Positions 32,986 to 42,186 of a stretch of 64,000 nt of DNA are shown here, piece after piece. This DNA is from JANJTB01 sp032027125 (GTDB lineage Bacteria; Bacteroidota; Ignavibacteria; Kapaibacteriales; UBA2268): contig JAVSMQ010000001.1 in assembly GCA_032027125.1 (NCBI GenBank), positions 3,988,117 through 4,052,116 on the forward strand, given 5' to 3'. Within the stretch, counting starts at the first letter, position 1. Each line of letters opens with the position of its first letter. Both the position numbers and the translations under genes were made by a program. The notes below the pieces were generated by a model that ran no database searches, was not told where the DNA came from, and saw only the letters and a list, made by a program, of their open reading frames with translations.

Positions 32986-33678
32986 TTGAGATTTTATTTC
33001 ATTATTTCGTTCTTGTTTTTTTCTTTTCTCAGTCAAATACTTAGCGAAGAAAATTTTATCGCATATCCTAAAGCTTACGATTCTGGTAAGTTTGATTATG
33101 TTATCGGGCTCGAAATCAGCAGACTGCCAAATTCAATCGGTGAAGATATGTTTGAGCAGTTACCGATTATTGCATTAGATATAAGATACGGTTTGCCTAA
33201 CGATTTTTCATTAACAGCTAATTTACGGACAATATTTCTGACAAACAGTATTTCATTGGGTACCCAGTGGAGCTTCGCTTCAGGGCATGTTTCGGCGTCA
33301 ATAGGCAGCAATTTTATGTATTTTTATGGATTTGCCAATTTCAGCAGTATGGATGTTTCTGCAGGCGGATATAGTGTAATTCCGTCATTTACAGTCGGTT
33401 ATGCAATGAAAAATCTTTACTTGACTTTTAAAGGAGAGGCATCTGTAATGACTTTGTTATCCCGTCAGGTTAGCGATATTGAAGTTGAAACATCGAAATT
33501 TAAACTTTACGGTTGGAGAGGTTCATTTATAATTGAACAGCCTGTTTACGGCGATACATATCTTTTACTCGCTTTTAAGATTAATTATACAGGTTATCAT
33601 TACCCAAGCTGGTTAGCCTTTACTACTACAAAACACTGGCTCTTGATTCCAGAATTTCAGTTTGGGTTCAGGTTATGA
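32986..33678 (+). CDS. Putative outer-membrane beta-barrel protein
   Basis: 230 residues starting at a TTG (32986), the only start that keeps the signal peptide MRFYFIISFLFFSFLSQIL. The mature part consists of alternating amphipathic strands (LALDIRYGLPNDFSLTANLRT type) and ends in Phe-Arg-Leu (FGFRL), close to the usual C-terminal barrel signature. It overlaps the next gene by 4 bp (ATGA), so the two products are probably made together. Ligand unknown. Confidence 0.65.
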   Translation: MRFYFIISFLFFSFLSQILSEENFIAYPKAYDSGKFDYVIGLEISRLPNSIGEDMFEQLPIIALDIRYGLPNDFSLTANLRTIFLTNSISLGTQWSFASGHVSASIGSNFMYFYGFANFSSMDVSAGGYSVIPSFTVGYAMKNLYLTFKGEASVMTLLSRQVSDIEVETSKFKLYGWRGSFIIEQPVYGDTYLLLAFKINYTGYHYPSWLAFTTTKHWLLIPEFQFGFRL

Positions 33679-34916
33679 GAAAATTTTTACTGTTAATTCC
33701 TGTTCTAATTCTAATAATTTCATGTCAGGGTGATTTGAGTATTATTTACCCTGAATTTGGAAATAATTCGTGGCTTATAAATTCAACAAAACTTGATGAT
33801 TCAGTAATTGTTAAACTGCAGGGTATTTATTTCTCATCAAATCCGCAAAAAAGAATTGGCGACAGTATTATTGTCAAGTCAAATAAAAATAAATTGATGA
33901 TTTTTTGCCGGCAGGCTGTGGATTTTGTTTTGCTTGATGGCGGTATTCTTGATTCGGGTATAGTATTTGAAGGATATGGGAGGGATTTAGAGACTGTTGA
34001 TGTCAATCTTGTCAGGGTATTTATCAGAAATGATGAAGGAGCTTCAGAATTATTAAACGGCGAAACTCCTAAATCGCTCGTATTGAATATTTCAATAGAA
34101 ACCGATTCAAAGTCAGGAAAGGGGCAAGCTGACGTTAAATATGAATTTATCAGAAAATTGAATACTGAAGTTAAATTTAAGATTATTGCCCATCGCGGAG
34201 GTGCAAGAAATTCGGATTTATTCCATGCATCGGAGAATAGTCTTGAAATGATTCGGTTTGCAGAGAATCTTGGAGCCAATGGAATTGAAATTGATATAAG
34301 ACTGACAAAAGATAAGGTTCCTGTGCTGTTTCACGATGATTACATCAGCAAAAGACTGGTTGAAGGAGATTTGTTAATCGGCAGCATCGAAAAATATACA
34401 CTGCCACATTTGAAAACATTTTGCCTTCTCAAGAATGGTGAAAGTATTCCTACTCTTGAAGAAGCTTTGAATACTGTAATTAATAATACCAATCTTGATT
34501 TTGTATGGCTGGATATCAAATCTCCTGCAGTGGTTGATGCGGTAATTCCAATTATTCTGAAATTTAATGAAATAAAAAAAACGCATGGCAGGGATGTTGA
34601 ATTTTATATAGGAATATCATCCGAGCAGGTTCAAAAGCAACTGATGGATAATCCTGATTTTGATAAAATATTGTCATTATCCGAACTCAGCACTGAAGAA
34701 CTTGAAGTGTCAAAGTCGAAATACTGGGCGCCGCAATGGACTTTGGGTCATCAAAATCCAATTGTCGATGAATTAATTTTAAAGGGTGTAAAATCAATTG
34801 TATGGACTTTGGATGAACGCAGTTTTATTAAAGAATTTATTGACAAAGGGCAATTTGACGGAATGCTCACAAATTTTGCTCCAATTGTATTTTATGAATA
34901 TTATATCCGAAATTAA
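33675..34916 (+). CDS. Lipoprotein glycerophosphodiester phosphodiesterase
   Basis: 413 residues. Residues 1-17 are a lipoprotein signal ending IISCQGD. Residues about 20-160 form a beta-rich domain I do not recognise. Residues about 168-413 are a GDPD TIM-barrel: FKIIAHRGGARN with the catalytic His, ENSLEMIRFAENLGANGIEIDIR (metal ligands), PVLFHDDYISKR (second catalytic His), WLDIKSP, and DGMLTNFAP near the end. GDPD enzymes cleave glycerophosphodiesters to an alcohol and glycerol-3-phosphate. Lipidation places it in the periplasm or on the outer membrane, so it could scavenge phospholipid head groups or glycerophosphate polymers. Confidence 0.88.
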   Translation: MRKFLLLIPVLILIISCQGDLSIIYPEFGNNSWLINSTKLDDSVIVKLQGIYFSSNPQKRIGDSIIVKSNKNKLMIFCRQAVDFVLLDGGILDSGIVFEGYGRDLETVDVNLVRVFIRNDEGASELLNGETPKSLVLNISIETDSKSGKGQADVKYEFIRKLNTEVKFKIIAHRGGARNSDLFHASENSLEMIRFAENLGANGIEIDIRLTKDKVPVLFHDDYISKRLVEGDLLIGSIEKYTLPHLKTFCLLKNGESIPTLEEALNTVINNTNLDFVWLDIKSPAVVDAVIPIILKFNEIKKTHGRDVEFYIGISSEQVQKQLMDNPDFDKILSLSELSTEELEVSKSKYWAPQWTLGHQNPIVDELILKGVKSIVWTLDERSFIKEFIDKGQFDGMLTNFAPIVFYEYYIRN

Positions 34917-35510
34917 ATGAAAATATATTTTCTAATTTTAATATTTCTGATTGGAGCGGTTGTAATAATCCGGGCTCAGGAAACCGAGCGGACTGAAAGG
35001 AGGCTAAGTGCAGAGGTTAGTATCGGCGCAAATTTCAATACAACTCATCAGGTAAGTCTTCCCGGTTTGAGTTACCAAAATACAACTGCAGCATTTTCAG
35101 GAACATTATTTTATGAATCCGAATTTCTGATTAAAATTGGAATCGAATCAGGATATTTTCCGGTTACCGGAATTAATAATCAAACTGTTACAAATGAATT
35201 TGGAACGACTACAGTAAATTCACAGCTCAGTGCCATACCGCTTTTACTTGTTTTTTCAATGAATTATGAAAATCTCTATTTGCAATATGGCAGGGGAGTT
35301 TTTTTTATGGTTTCAATTGTAGATGCTTTTGGAACTAAGTCAAGAAGCAGCGAAACTGTTGCCGGATTTAATTTAGGATTGTCATATAAATACCCGCTGA
35401 ATAATAATTGGAAAATTGGTGCTGCAGCAAAATTTTACTATATTTCAGATGCAGGAAATTCCCTGATATTTTTTGGCGCTGTAATAAATTATAATTTGAT
35501 GTCATATTGA
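34917..35510 (+). CDS. Putative outer-membrane beta-barrel protein
   Basis: 197 residues. Signal peptide 1-20 (ending VVIIRAQE). The mature portion has about eight amphipathic strands (RRLSAEVSIGANFNTT, LFYESEFLIKIGIESGY, NLGLSYKYPL, AAAKFYYIS) and ends FFGAVINYNLMSY, resembling OmpA/OmpW-type small barrels. The ATG directly abuts the TAA of the phosphodiesterase gene, so the two are translationally coupled. It ends the envelope cluster. Confidence 0.65.
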   Translation: MKIYFLILIFLIGAVVIIRAQETERTERRLSAEVSIGANFNTTHQVSLPGLSYQNTTAAFSGTLFYESEFLIKIGIESGYFPVTGINNQTVTNEFGTTTVNSQLSAIPLLLVFSMNYENLYLQYGRGVFFMVSIVDAFGTKSRSSETVAGFNLGLSYKYPLNNNWKIGAAAKFYYISDAGNSLIFFGAVINYNLMSY

Positions 35511-35539
35511 TTAACACCGGAAGAATTATTTTAAAAAAA

Positions 35540-35567
35540 AACTCCACTTTTTTTGTAAAGTGGAGTT
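35540..35567 (-). terminator. Terminator between convergent genes
   Basis: Arms AACTCCACTTT (35540-35550) and AAAGTGGAGTT (35557-35567). Read on the minus strand, it runs into an extended T-run, so it mainly serves gcvT; it also lies 29 bp after the plus-strand barrel gene. Confidence 0.7.
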
Positions 35568-35590
35568 CTGATTCAATCAATTCTTTAAAC

Positions 35591-36688
35591 CTATAAAAAA
35601 GGCAGTTTGATTACTTCGGCTTCGAATTTTTTACCGCGTGCTTCAATTTCAATCTTTGCACCTGCATTTTTAAATTCCGGTGTAACGTAACCCATACCGA
35701 TTGCTTTATTTAGTGTAGGGGAGAGATTACCGCTTGTAACAATTCCGATTTCTTTATCACCGCTGAAAATTTTATAACCGTGACGTGCTATAAATTTATC
35801 GGCACCCACAACGAAACCTACCAAATTACGAGAAGGTTTATTTTCTTTTACATCAGTTATAACATTGCTTCCGTTAAAGTCTCCCTTTGCAAGTTTAGTA
35901 ATCCAGCCTAATCCCGCTTCAATCGGATTTGTTGTCTGGTCAATATCATTGCCGTAGAGACAGTAGCCTTTTTCAAGTCTGAGTGTATCACGGCAGCCTA
36001 AACCAACCGGTTCAATGCCATACTCTGCTCCGGCAGCAAATAATTTATCCCAAACATCGCGGGCAACAGTATCATCGCCTTTGAAATATAACTCGTAGCC
36101 GAGTTCGCCTGTATAACCGGTTCTGGATATAATCATATTATAACCGGCTAATTTCCCTTTCTTGAAATTATAGAATTTCAGGACATCATCACTGATATCT
36201 TCATCAGTCAGCTTTCCGACAACATTTCTGGCAGCAGGTCCCTGAACAGCAAGCAGACTGTAATCATCAGAACTGTTTCTTAGTTCAAGATTCATACCCT
36301 CAGCATTTTTGACACACCACTCCCAATCTTTGTCAATATTGGCACCGTTTACAACCAGCATAAAACAGTCGTCTGCCATTCTGTAAACAAGTAAATCATC
36401 TACAATACCGCCATCAAGGTAACACATTGCAGAATACTGCACCTGACCGTGAACGAGCTTTGAAGCATCATTAGTTGTAATTTTCTGCACAAACGCTAAA
36501 GCGTCCTGTCCATTAACCTCGAATTCACCCATGTGTGAAACATCGAAAACACCCACTTTTTCTCTGACAATGTTATGCTCTGCAATAATTCCTTTCGGAT
36601 ATTGAATAGGCATTATAAAACCTGCAAATTCAACCATTTTGGCATTCAGGCTTTTGTGGATTTCTGTAAATCTTGTTGTTTTAATCAT
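35591..36688 (-). CDS. gcvT: Aminomethyltransferase (glycine cleavage T protein)
   Basis: 365 residues from ATG 36688, which has GAGG eight bases upstream; a TTG at 36700 adds four residues. The T protein takes the aminomethyl group from lipoyl-H protein and makes methylene-tetrahydrofolate and ammonia. Landmarks are FAGFIMPIQYPKGIIAEH, VGVFDVSHMGEFEV, the folate-site ISRTGYTGELGYELY, GLGCRDTLRLEKGYCLYGNDI, and the C-terminal barrel VTSGNLSPTLNKAIGMGYV. The other gcv genes are not in the window. Confidence 0.95.
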   Translation of the reverse strand: MIKTTRFTEIHKSLNAKMVEFAGFIMPIQYPKGIIAEHNIVREKVGVFDVSHMGEFEVNGQDALAFVQKITTNDASKLVHGQVQYSAMCYLDGGIVDDLLVYRMADDCFMLVVNGANIDKDWEWCVKNAEGMNLELRNSSDDYSLLAVQGPAARNVVGKLTDEDISDDVLKFYNFKKGKLAGYNMIISRTGYTGELGYELYFKGDDTVARDVWDKLFAAGAEYGIEPVGLGCRDTLRLEKGYCLYGNDIDQTTNPIEAGLGWITKLAKGDFNGSNVITDVKENKPSRNLVGFVVGADKFIARHGYKIFSGDKEIGIVTSGNLSPTLNKAIGMGYVTPEFKNAGAKIEIEARGKKFEAEVIKLPFL

Positions 36689-36755
36689 CTTAATCCTCAA
36701 ATAAAAAATATATTTTCATTTTTGTACAAAACTAAAGTATAAAATTAGTGAAAAA

Positions 36756-37292
36756 TTACCGAACTTCAATAAATTCTTTCATTGATTCAAATTTTTTTTC
36801 ACCGATTCCCTTGATTTTTTTTATATCAGAAATGTTTCTAAAGGGCTGATTCTTTCTGAATTCAATGATTGCTACAGCAGTCTTTTCGCCGACATTAGGC
36901 AGTTTTACCAATTCTGCTTTTGAGGCTTTGTTAAGGTCAATAATTATACCTTTGATTCTATCGGCTTTTGAAGTTTTTTTAGAAACAGCCATTGACATTT
37001 TAGCTGAATCAGATTCGGTAATTGTGCTGTCATTGGGCACGATATTTTCAGTTAAACCCGGGTTATTGGCGGCATCAGTACCGTTATAAGTAAGCCTGGC
37101 ATTCTCTGCCAGAGAATCCAATATTCTAAATACTTCGGGATTGATTTTTGTTTCATTATAAGAATCTTTGTCAAATGCTTTTATCATACTTCCAAAAATG
37201 AGACCCAATAACAAAATACCGGCTATAGTTAATTCAGAGCCTGTTGTCCCGGTCATAGTTTTAATACTTGTCAGAAAATCTTTAATTTTCAT
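36756..37292 (-). CDS. ComEA-like membrane-anchored helix-hairpin-helix protein
   Basis: 178 residues. One membrane helix near residues 20-40 (LTIAGILLLGLIFGSMI) is followed by a flexible Ser/Thr/Asp-rich linker (about 45-115) and a C-terminal tandem helix-hairpin-helix domain (IDLNKASKAELVKLPNVGEKTAVAII and FRNISDIKKIKGIGEKKFESM). ComEA proteins bind incoming double-stranded DNA in the periplasm during natural transformation. The short HhH domain is also found in proteins unrelated to competence, and no other com gene is adjacent, so the role is probable rather than certain. It lies 67 bp upstream of gcvT on the same strand. Confidence 0.8.
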   Translation of the reverse strand: MKIKDFLTSIKTMTGTTGSELTIAGILLLGLIFGSMIKAFDKDSYNETKINPEVFRILDSLAENARLTYNGTDAANNPGLTENIVPNDSTITESDSAKMSMAVSKKTSKADRIKGIIIDLNKASKAELVKLPNVGEKTAVAIIEFRKNQPFRNISDIKKIKGIGEKKFESMKEFIEVR

Positions 37293-37461
37293 AATTTATT
37301 ATGCTTTTATAATAATAGCGAAATTAAGTAAAATCCAGTTCACAATCAAATAAATTCAATTATTTCAGACAAATTATTCAATATAATTTATAATATATTT
37401 TAACAAATCAAAAATATTTTGCATTTTTAAACTTTGAATTAAACAATATTTCGGAAATAAA

Positions 37462-37995
37462 ATGGCAATTAGTAAAGAAACAATTTTGAACGTCGTTTCG
37501 GGTGTGTGCCCCGATTATGAAATTTATGAGCATCGCAATCAGCTTTCGGTAATTCTGCCGAAAGATAAAATCGTAGAAACTGCAATGGAACTTAGAGATA
37601 ATCCCGAAACTTCCTTTGAACTTTTAATAGATTTAACAGTTATTGACTGGCTGAAGAAGAAACCTGCCAGATTTGAAGTTGTATATATGTTATATTCTTT
37701 GAAAAATACAGAAAGATTAAGGCTTAAAGTTCCGATATCAGAAAAGGACTGTCACTGCCCGACTGTGACTTCGGTATGGGAAGCTGCAAACTGGTACGAA
37801 AGAGAAGCTTATGATATGTACGGGATGAAATTTGACGGTCACCCTGACCTTAGAAGATTCTATATGCCGGAGGACTATGTTGACCCCGAATCAGGGGAAC
37901 CGATTTACCCCTTACGCAAGGATTTCCCGTTGATGGGTATTCCTGATTCGCTGCCCCTGCCTCCTTATCCCGAAAAGTATGGTGAAATTGTATAA
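37462..37995 (+). CDS. nuoC: NADH-quinone oxidoreductase subunit C (orphan)
   Basis: 177 residues. The complex I 30-kDa subunit signature is clear: ELLIDLTVIDWL, RFEVVYMLYSL, LRLKVPISEKDCHCPTVTSVW, then the invariant WYEREAYDMYGMKFDGHPDLRR and the C-terminal LRKDFPLMG. NuoC is a peripheral-arm subunit with no cofactor. It is usually encoded between nuoB and nuoD. Here it stands alone: a terminator follows 34 bp after the stop and the upstream gene is divergent. Confidence 0.93.
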   Translation: MAISKETILNVVSGVCPDYEIYEHRNQLSVILPKDKIVETAMELRDNPETSFELLIDLTVIDWLKKKPARFEVVYMLYSLKNTERLRLKVPISEKDCHCPTVTSVWEAANWYEREAYDMYGMKFDGHPDLRRFYMPEDYVDPESGEPIYPLRKDFPLMGIPDSLPLPPYPEKYGEIV

Positions 37996-38320
37996 GGCTG
38001 AATAGTCAAAAATTATTTGTTTAATTAAAAATGTCCAACACTTTATAGTTGTTGGACATTTGCATTTTACAAATCCTTCTCCCTCCCTCATTTTTATGGT
38101 AATGAAAAAAGAAAGCAGTAAAAGAAATATTCTGAACAATGAAACAATTTTTTTCATAAGTTTGAATTAAGTAAATATACGGAATTTAAAAAAGGAGGCG
38201 AGAATATGGAAAATTAAAATGCAGATTGCAGACTCCTAATGCAATGCAAATTGGTTTTGCTCTTTATTTAGCATAAGAGCCGAAATAATAAAATATATAA
38301 TTTATAAATGGAGTTCTAAA
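37996..38320. other. 325-bp gene-free spacer
   Basis: It begins with the nuoC terminator. A purine-rich GGAGGCGAGAATATGG stretch near 38193 looks like a ribosome site and ATG, but the frame closes within two codons. The rest is AT-rich leader of the gene at 38321; I see nothing else in it. Confidence 0.5.
38029..38061 (+). terminator. Hairpin terminator after nuoC
   Basis: Arms AAATGTCCAAC (38029-38039) and GTTGGACATTT (38051-38061) with an 11-nt loop, followed by a weak T tract. A sequence-related hairpin (AAATGTCCGG) follows the aldehyde dehydrogenase at 60643. Confidence 0.7.
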
Positions 38321-39637
38321 ATGAAAAGATTTTTGGTTTTCTTAGGCGCATTATTTATAATGCAGACGCTTTTCTTAAACGCAGGTGAAGAAGATATTGT
38401 TTGGATGATAAAAACTCAAGAAAGCTATAATATTGAGTTTTCTCCAAACAGTAATTTAATTATTTCACAGGGTAAACATGGAGGTACTGATGAAAGGAGA
38501 GGTGTTATAATTTTTAATACCTCAGGTGATACTGTTAAACTGATCTACAACAGTGAAGGATTACAATTTAGAGACTGTCAGGGTATATGGGACGCACATT
38601 TCAGTCAGGACGGGAAATTGTTAGTTACAATTTGGCAATATGATAAAGATAAATTTACACGGGGTATGATTGAGATTTTTGAAACTGAGACATGGACATC
38701 AGTAAAAAAAATCGAAATACCAGGTGACGTATTTTCACTGCTAGGATGTAGGGTTCTGATTTCACCGGATAATAATACAGTTGTCGGAATTACACAGGAA
38801 GGAATTTATTTTTATGATGTCCACACAGGAGAACTCATAAAGCATATTTGGGACTACGGACAGGATATGACGAAAAATGTAGTCATCGCAAATGCAGTTT
38901 ATTCAAAAGACGGCAGTCATATTTATTTTACTTCATCAGCCAAAACGCCTTCATCAGAAAGTAAGCTTAGGTTTTTAAATACACAAACATTTGAAGTTGA
39001 ATACACTTATAATGCACGAACTTATAGCTTGGCAATAAGCAATAACGGAAGAATGCTTGCTTTCCCGTCGTATGTGAGCGGAAAATCAGTAGAATTGATG
39101 GACTTAGAAACCAAAGAGATTATTCAATCAATACCCGGATTTGTTACGAGTGTTAGTGGGATTGCCTTTTCAAATGATAATCAATTTTTAGCAATTACAT
39201 CTACGACTCTCTCTAATCTTATAATATGGAATATTCAAACCGGAAAAGATACACTTTTTTCTACAGGTTCATTTAGCAGTATTGATTTTTCTTCAGATGG
39301 ACAGTATTTTGTTTCAAATCTAGGACGTTACTTATATCTATTCAAAAACAATATTACATCTGTTATTGATTTACAAAACATAGTTGATAATGTTCTTTAT
39401 CCGAACCCAGCCAATAATATAGTAAGTATTCGGTTTAATCTTAACATGCCTGGATTTACTAATGTTGTTATTTACGACAATACAGGTAGAGAGGCAAAAA
39501 AAGTTTTTCAGGGTCTTTTAGACCGTGGAGAACAGAATATCAGTGCTGATGTAAGAGATTTAAAAACAGGCAATTACTTTATACGCGTTAACTCAGTCGG
39601 AACTGATATTACATTCAAACTAATTATAACAAAGTGA
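38321..39637 (+). CDS. Secreted WD40-like beta-propeller with T9SS sorting domain
   Basis: 438 residues. Signal peptide 1-21 (ending FLNAGEED). Residues about 35-350 form WD40/PQQ-like blades (YNIEFSPNSNLIIS, DAHFSQDGKLLVTIW, VLISPDNNTVVGIT, GIAFSNDNQFLAIT, SIDFSSDGQYFVS). The last about 80 residues (LYPNPANNIVSIRFN through GNYFIRVNSVG to TFKLIITK) are a type A T9SS C-terminal sorting domain. The product should cross the outer membrane by T9SS and be anchored or released. A terminator follows. Ligand and role are unknown. Confidence 0.88.
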   Translation: MKRFLVFLGALFIMQTLFLNAGEEDIVWMIKTQESYNIEFSPNSNLIISQGKHGGTDERRGVIIFNTSGDTVKLIYNSEGLQFRDCQGIWDAHFSQDGKLLVTIWQYDKDKFTRGMIEIFETETWTSVKKIEIPGDVFSLLGCRVLISPDNNTVVGITQEGIYFYDVHTGELIKHIWDYGQDMTKNVVIANAVYSKDGSHIYFTSSAKTPSSESKLRFLNTQTFEVEYTYNARTYSLAISNNGRMLAFPSYVSGKSVELMDLETKEIIQSIPGFVTSVSGIAFSNDNQFLAITSTTLSNLIIWNIQTGKDTLFSTGSFSSIDFSSDGQYFVSNLGRYLYLFKNNITSVIDLQNIVDNVLYPNPANNIVSIRFNLNMPGFTNVVIYDNTGREAKKVFQGLLDRGEQNISADVRDLKTGNYFIRVNSVGTDITFKLIITK

Positions 39638-39728
39638 GAGGTTTTAAATGAAAATAATAATAATATACTTCTCCCTCCATCATTTTCGAGTAGAATGATA
39701 TAGAAAGAAGTAATAATTTTGTAAAATA

Positions 39729-39766
39729 AACCCTTCCGAAAACTCAAAACTTTCGGAAGGGTTTTT
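39729..39766 (+). terminator. Rho-independent terminator
   Basis: Arms AACCCTTCCGAAA and TTTCGGAAGGGTT around a 9-nt loop, then six T. It is nearly the same sequence as the terminator at 2036-2072. Confidence 0.8.
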
Positions 39767-39837
39767 TAATTAATTATACTTCTCTATCATTCAACCAGCG
39801 GTTTAAGCCGTGGGTTGATGAATAATGAAATCTGATT

Positions 39838-41940
39838 TTATTTCTTGCAATACTTATCAAGGAATTTGAATAATTGGTCATTCCAGATAATAAATTCCTG
39901 CGGATGTCCGATAAAATGATTTTCATCGGGGAATATTACGAGTTCAGCAGGAATACCCTGAGCCCTTGCAGCGGTGAAGGCTTCTAAGCTTTGTGTGTAA
40001 GAAACTCTGAAATCATTCATACCTGCTGAAATGAATATCGGTGTATCCCATTTTTTGACAAAATTATGCGGAGAATTTTTCTCGTAATTCGGTTTGTTTT
40101 TGTCATCCCAGTAAGGTCCGCCGTATTCCCATTTCGGGAAAAACAGTTCTTCAGTCGAACCATACATACTAACTAAATTAAACACACCTGAATGTGATAC
40201 AAATGCTTTAAATCTCTTGTTATGATGTCCTGCAAGCCAGAATGCTGCATAACCGCCTGCACTTGCACCCATTGCTGCTCTGCCATCTATGTCAACAAAA
40301 GGTTCTTTGGAGAACTGGTCAGTAGCTGCAAGTAAATCATTCATCGGCATTCCACCCCAGTCAAGACTTATTGCATCGTTCCAAGCCTGTCCGAATCCGG
40401 GAACTCCTCTGCGGTTTGCTGCAAGGACTATATAGCCCTGTGAAGCCATCAGAAACTGACTCCAGCGGTAATGGAAATTCGGAGCAATCATACTTTGAGG
40501 ACCGCCCTGACAGTATGTAATCACAGGATATTTTTTGGTAGAGTCAAAATCCGGAGGATAAACTATCCAGGCGTGAATGGGTTTTCCGTCAGTGGCTTTG
40601 AACCATCTTTCTTCGACACTTACTTTTTTGACATTTGCAAATAATTCTTTGTTGATATTTGTAATCTGACTGATTTGACCAGATGCAATATCCATTGAGA
40701 ATATATCAAGCGGTTCTGTGAAACTCTGCTTGCCGAATACAAGCGTTTTGCCGTCGGCACTGATATGAAGTCCGCCGCCAATCTTATGCTGACCTTCAGT
40801 GATAATTTTCCAACTGCCGTCAAGTTTCAAATTGTAAATCTGAACAGTTCCTGAATCACCTGCAACCAGATAAAATGATTGTCCGTCCGGTGCCCATACA
40901 AATTCTTCAACCCACTGGTCGAGAGTTTTTGTTATTTCGGTAACCTGTCCGTTTTCGCGGTTATATACCATTAATCTTATTCTGTCCGATTCAAATCCCG
41001 GACGTTCCTGACTTGTAAATGCAATCATTTTGCCGTCAGGAGAATATTTAGGCACCTTGTCGTAACCCATCATTCCTTCTGTTATGTTCTTGGTACTGCC
41101 GGCAGCAATATCGTAAACAAAAATATCGGAATTAGTGCTGAATGGGTAATCAGTGACTTTCTTGCTGGTGTAGGCAATTTCTTTCATATCAGGAGAAATT
41201 TCGTATTCCTCTACTCCGCCGAAAGGTTTTAACGGTGATTCAAAGTTTTCGCCTGCCATTATATCTTTCGGCTCGCCGCCTTCGAAAGGTACTGTGAAAA
41301 TATGACTTACAAATTCATCATTCCATTCATCCCAGTGACGAATATGTATGTCGTTAAAAATCATCATATTTGCTTTGTCGAATTTAGGATAATCATCAAC
41401 AATTGTCTTAAATACCTTAACTTCACTGTTAAAGACAAACACACCGGGTTCTCCTGTCCAGCAGAAACCACCGACTCCTTTCTCAACATTTGTGAATTTC
41501 TTTGGTGTTCCCTTCGGAAAATCCATTACAAAAATTTGAGGAGTTTTTTCTGCATTTGTTACAAAAGCTAATTTCTTGCCGTCGGCTGAGAATCGCGGGT
41601 TGGATTCCGAGTCTTTACTGTTTGTAAGCTGAACGGTCTCGCTGCCGTCCATTTTAACAGCAAACAAATCACTGTATAATTTGTTGTCGGCAACTGAAGG
41701 AGTTGACTGGCGATATACAATCCACTGCCCGTCTGGAGATACAACAAATTCGGTTATTCGTTTTGCTGAATAAAGGTCTGTTGAAGTAAGAATTCTCACT
41801 CCCATATCGCTCTGATTAAGGCTGAAGTCAATTTCTTTATCATCTGCAACTTCTTTAACAGCAGTTTTTTCAGCAGGTGAGCAGGCAGCAAACATTGCTA
41901 TTACTCCGCCGATTAGAACAGTAAATAGTAATTTCATCAT
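39838..41940 (-). CDS. S9-family prolyl oligopeptidase-like lipoprotein
   Basis: 700 residues. The start at 41940 follows GAGGAAAG. The signal peptide ends in a lipobox (MFAACSPAE, Cys20). Residues about 45-430 are a WD40-like/TolB-type propeller with repeated SPDGQ, SADGKKLAF and SPDGKMIAFTS motifs. Residues 435-700 are an alpha/beta hydrolase of the DPP4/acylaminoacyl-peptidase type, with the nucleophile Ser560 in MGASAGGYAAF, an acid in SAGMNDFRVSY and His in FPDENHFIGHP. Such enzymes cleave short peptides, often after proline or from acylated N-termini, in the periplasm. It is a single-gene unit. Confidence 0.92.
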   Translation of the reverse strand: MMKLLFTVLIGGVIAMFAACSPAEKTAVKEVADDKEIDFSLNQSDMGVRILTSTDLYSAKRITEFVVSPDGQWIVYRQSTPSVADNKLYSDLFAVKMDGSETVQLTNSKDSESNPRFSADGKKLAFVTNAEKTPQIFVMDFPKGTPKKFTNVEKGVGGFCWTGEPGVFVFNSEVKVFKTIVDDYPKFDKANMMIFNDIHIRHWDEWNDEFVSHIFTVPFEGGEPKDIMAGENFESPLKPFGGVEEYEISPDMKEIAYTSKKVTDYPFSTNSDIFVYDIAAGSTKNITEGMMGYDKVPKYSPDGKMIAFTSQERPGFESDRIRLMVYNRENGQVTEITKTLDQWVEEFVWAPDGQSFYLVAGDSGTVQIYNLKLDGSWKIITEGQHKIGGGLHISADGKTLVFGKQSFTEPLDIFSMDIASGQISQITNINKELFANVKKVSVEERWFKATDGKPIHAWIVYPPDFDSTKKYPVITYCQGGPQSMIAPNFHYRWSQFLMASQGYIVLAANRRGVPGFGQAWNDAISLDWGGMPMNDLLAATDQFSKEPFVDIDGRAAMGASAGGYAAFWLAGHHNKRFKAFVSHSGVFNLVSMYGSTEELFFPKWEYGGPYWDDKNKPNYEKNSPHNFVKKWDTPIFISAGMNDFRVSYTQSLEAFTAARAQGIPAELVIFPDENHFIGHPQEFIIWNDQLFKFLDKYCKK

Positions 41941-42110
41941 ATAATACTTTCCTCATAATGATTTTTTAAAATAGTTCAAAATAAAAATCTAAAATAAGTA
42001 AATTTGACGGAATTTTGATAAATTGAATTGTCAAATCGCCTCTTAAATTCATTTTTTGTTTAACAGGCAGTTAAATTATTTAAAGTCAAATGAAAAAGCC
42101 TGTGTGTAAA

Positions 42111-42160
42111 GTCATCCTAATCCCATCGGCAAGCTCAGGATAAACTTAGTCGAAGGACTG
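42111..42160. repeat. Degenerate REP-like element, copy 3
   Basis: Contains GTCATCCTAAT, GGCAAGCTCAGGAT and GTCGAAGGACTGG, the scrambled cores of the elements at 373-450 and 21545-21620. It lies just downstream of the exosortase island. Confidence 0.5.
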
Positions 42161-42186
42161 GATTTAATTAATTAACACCGGAAGAA

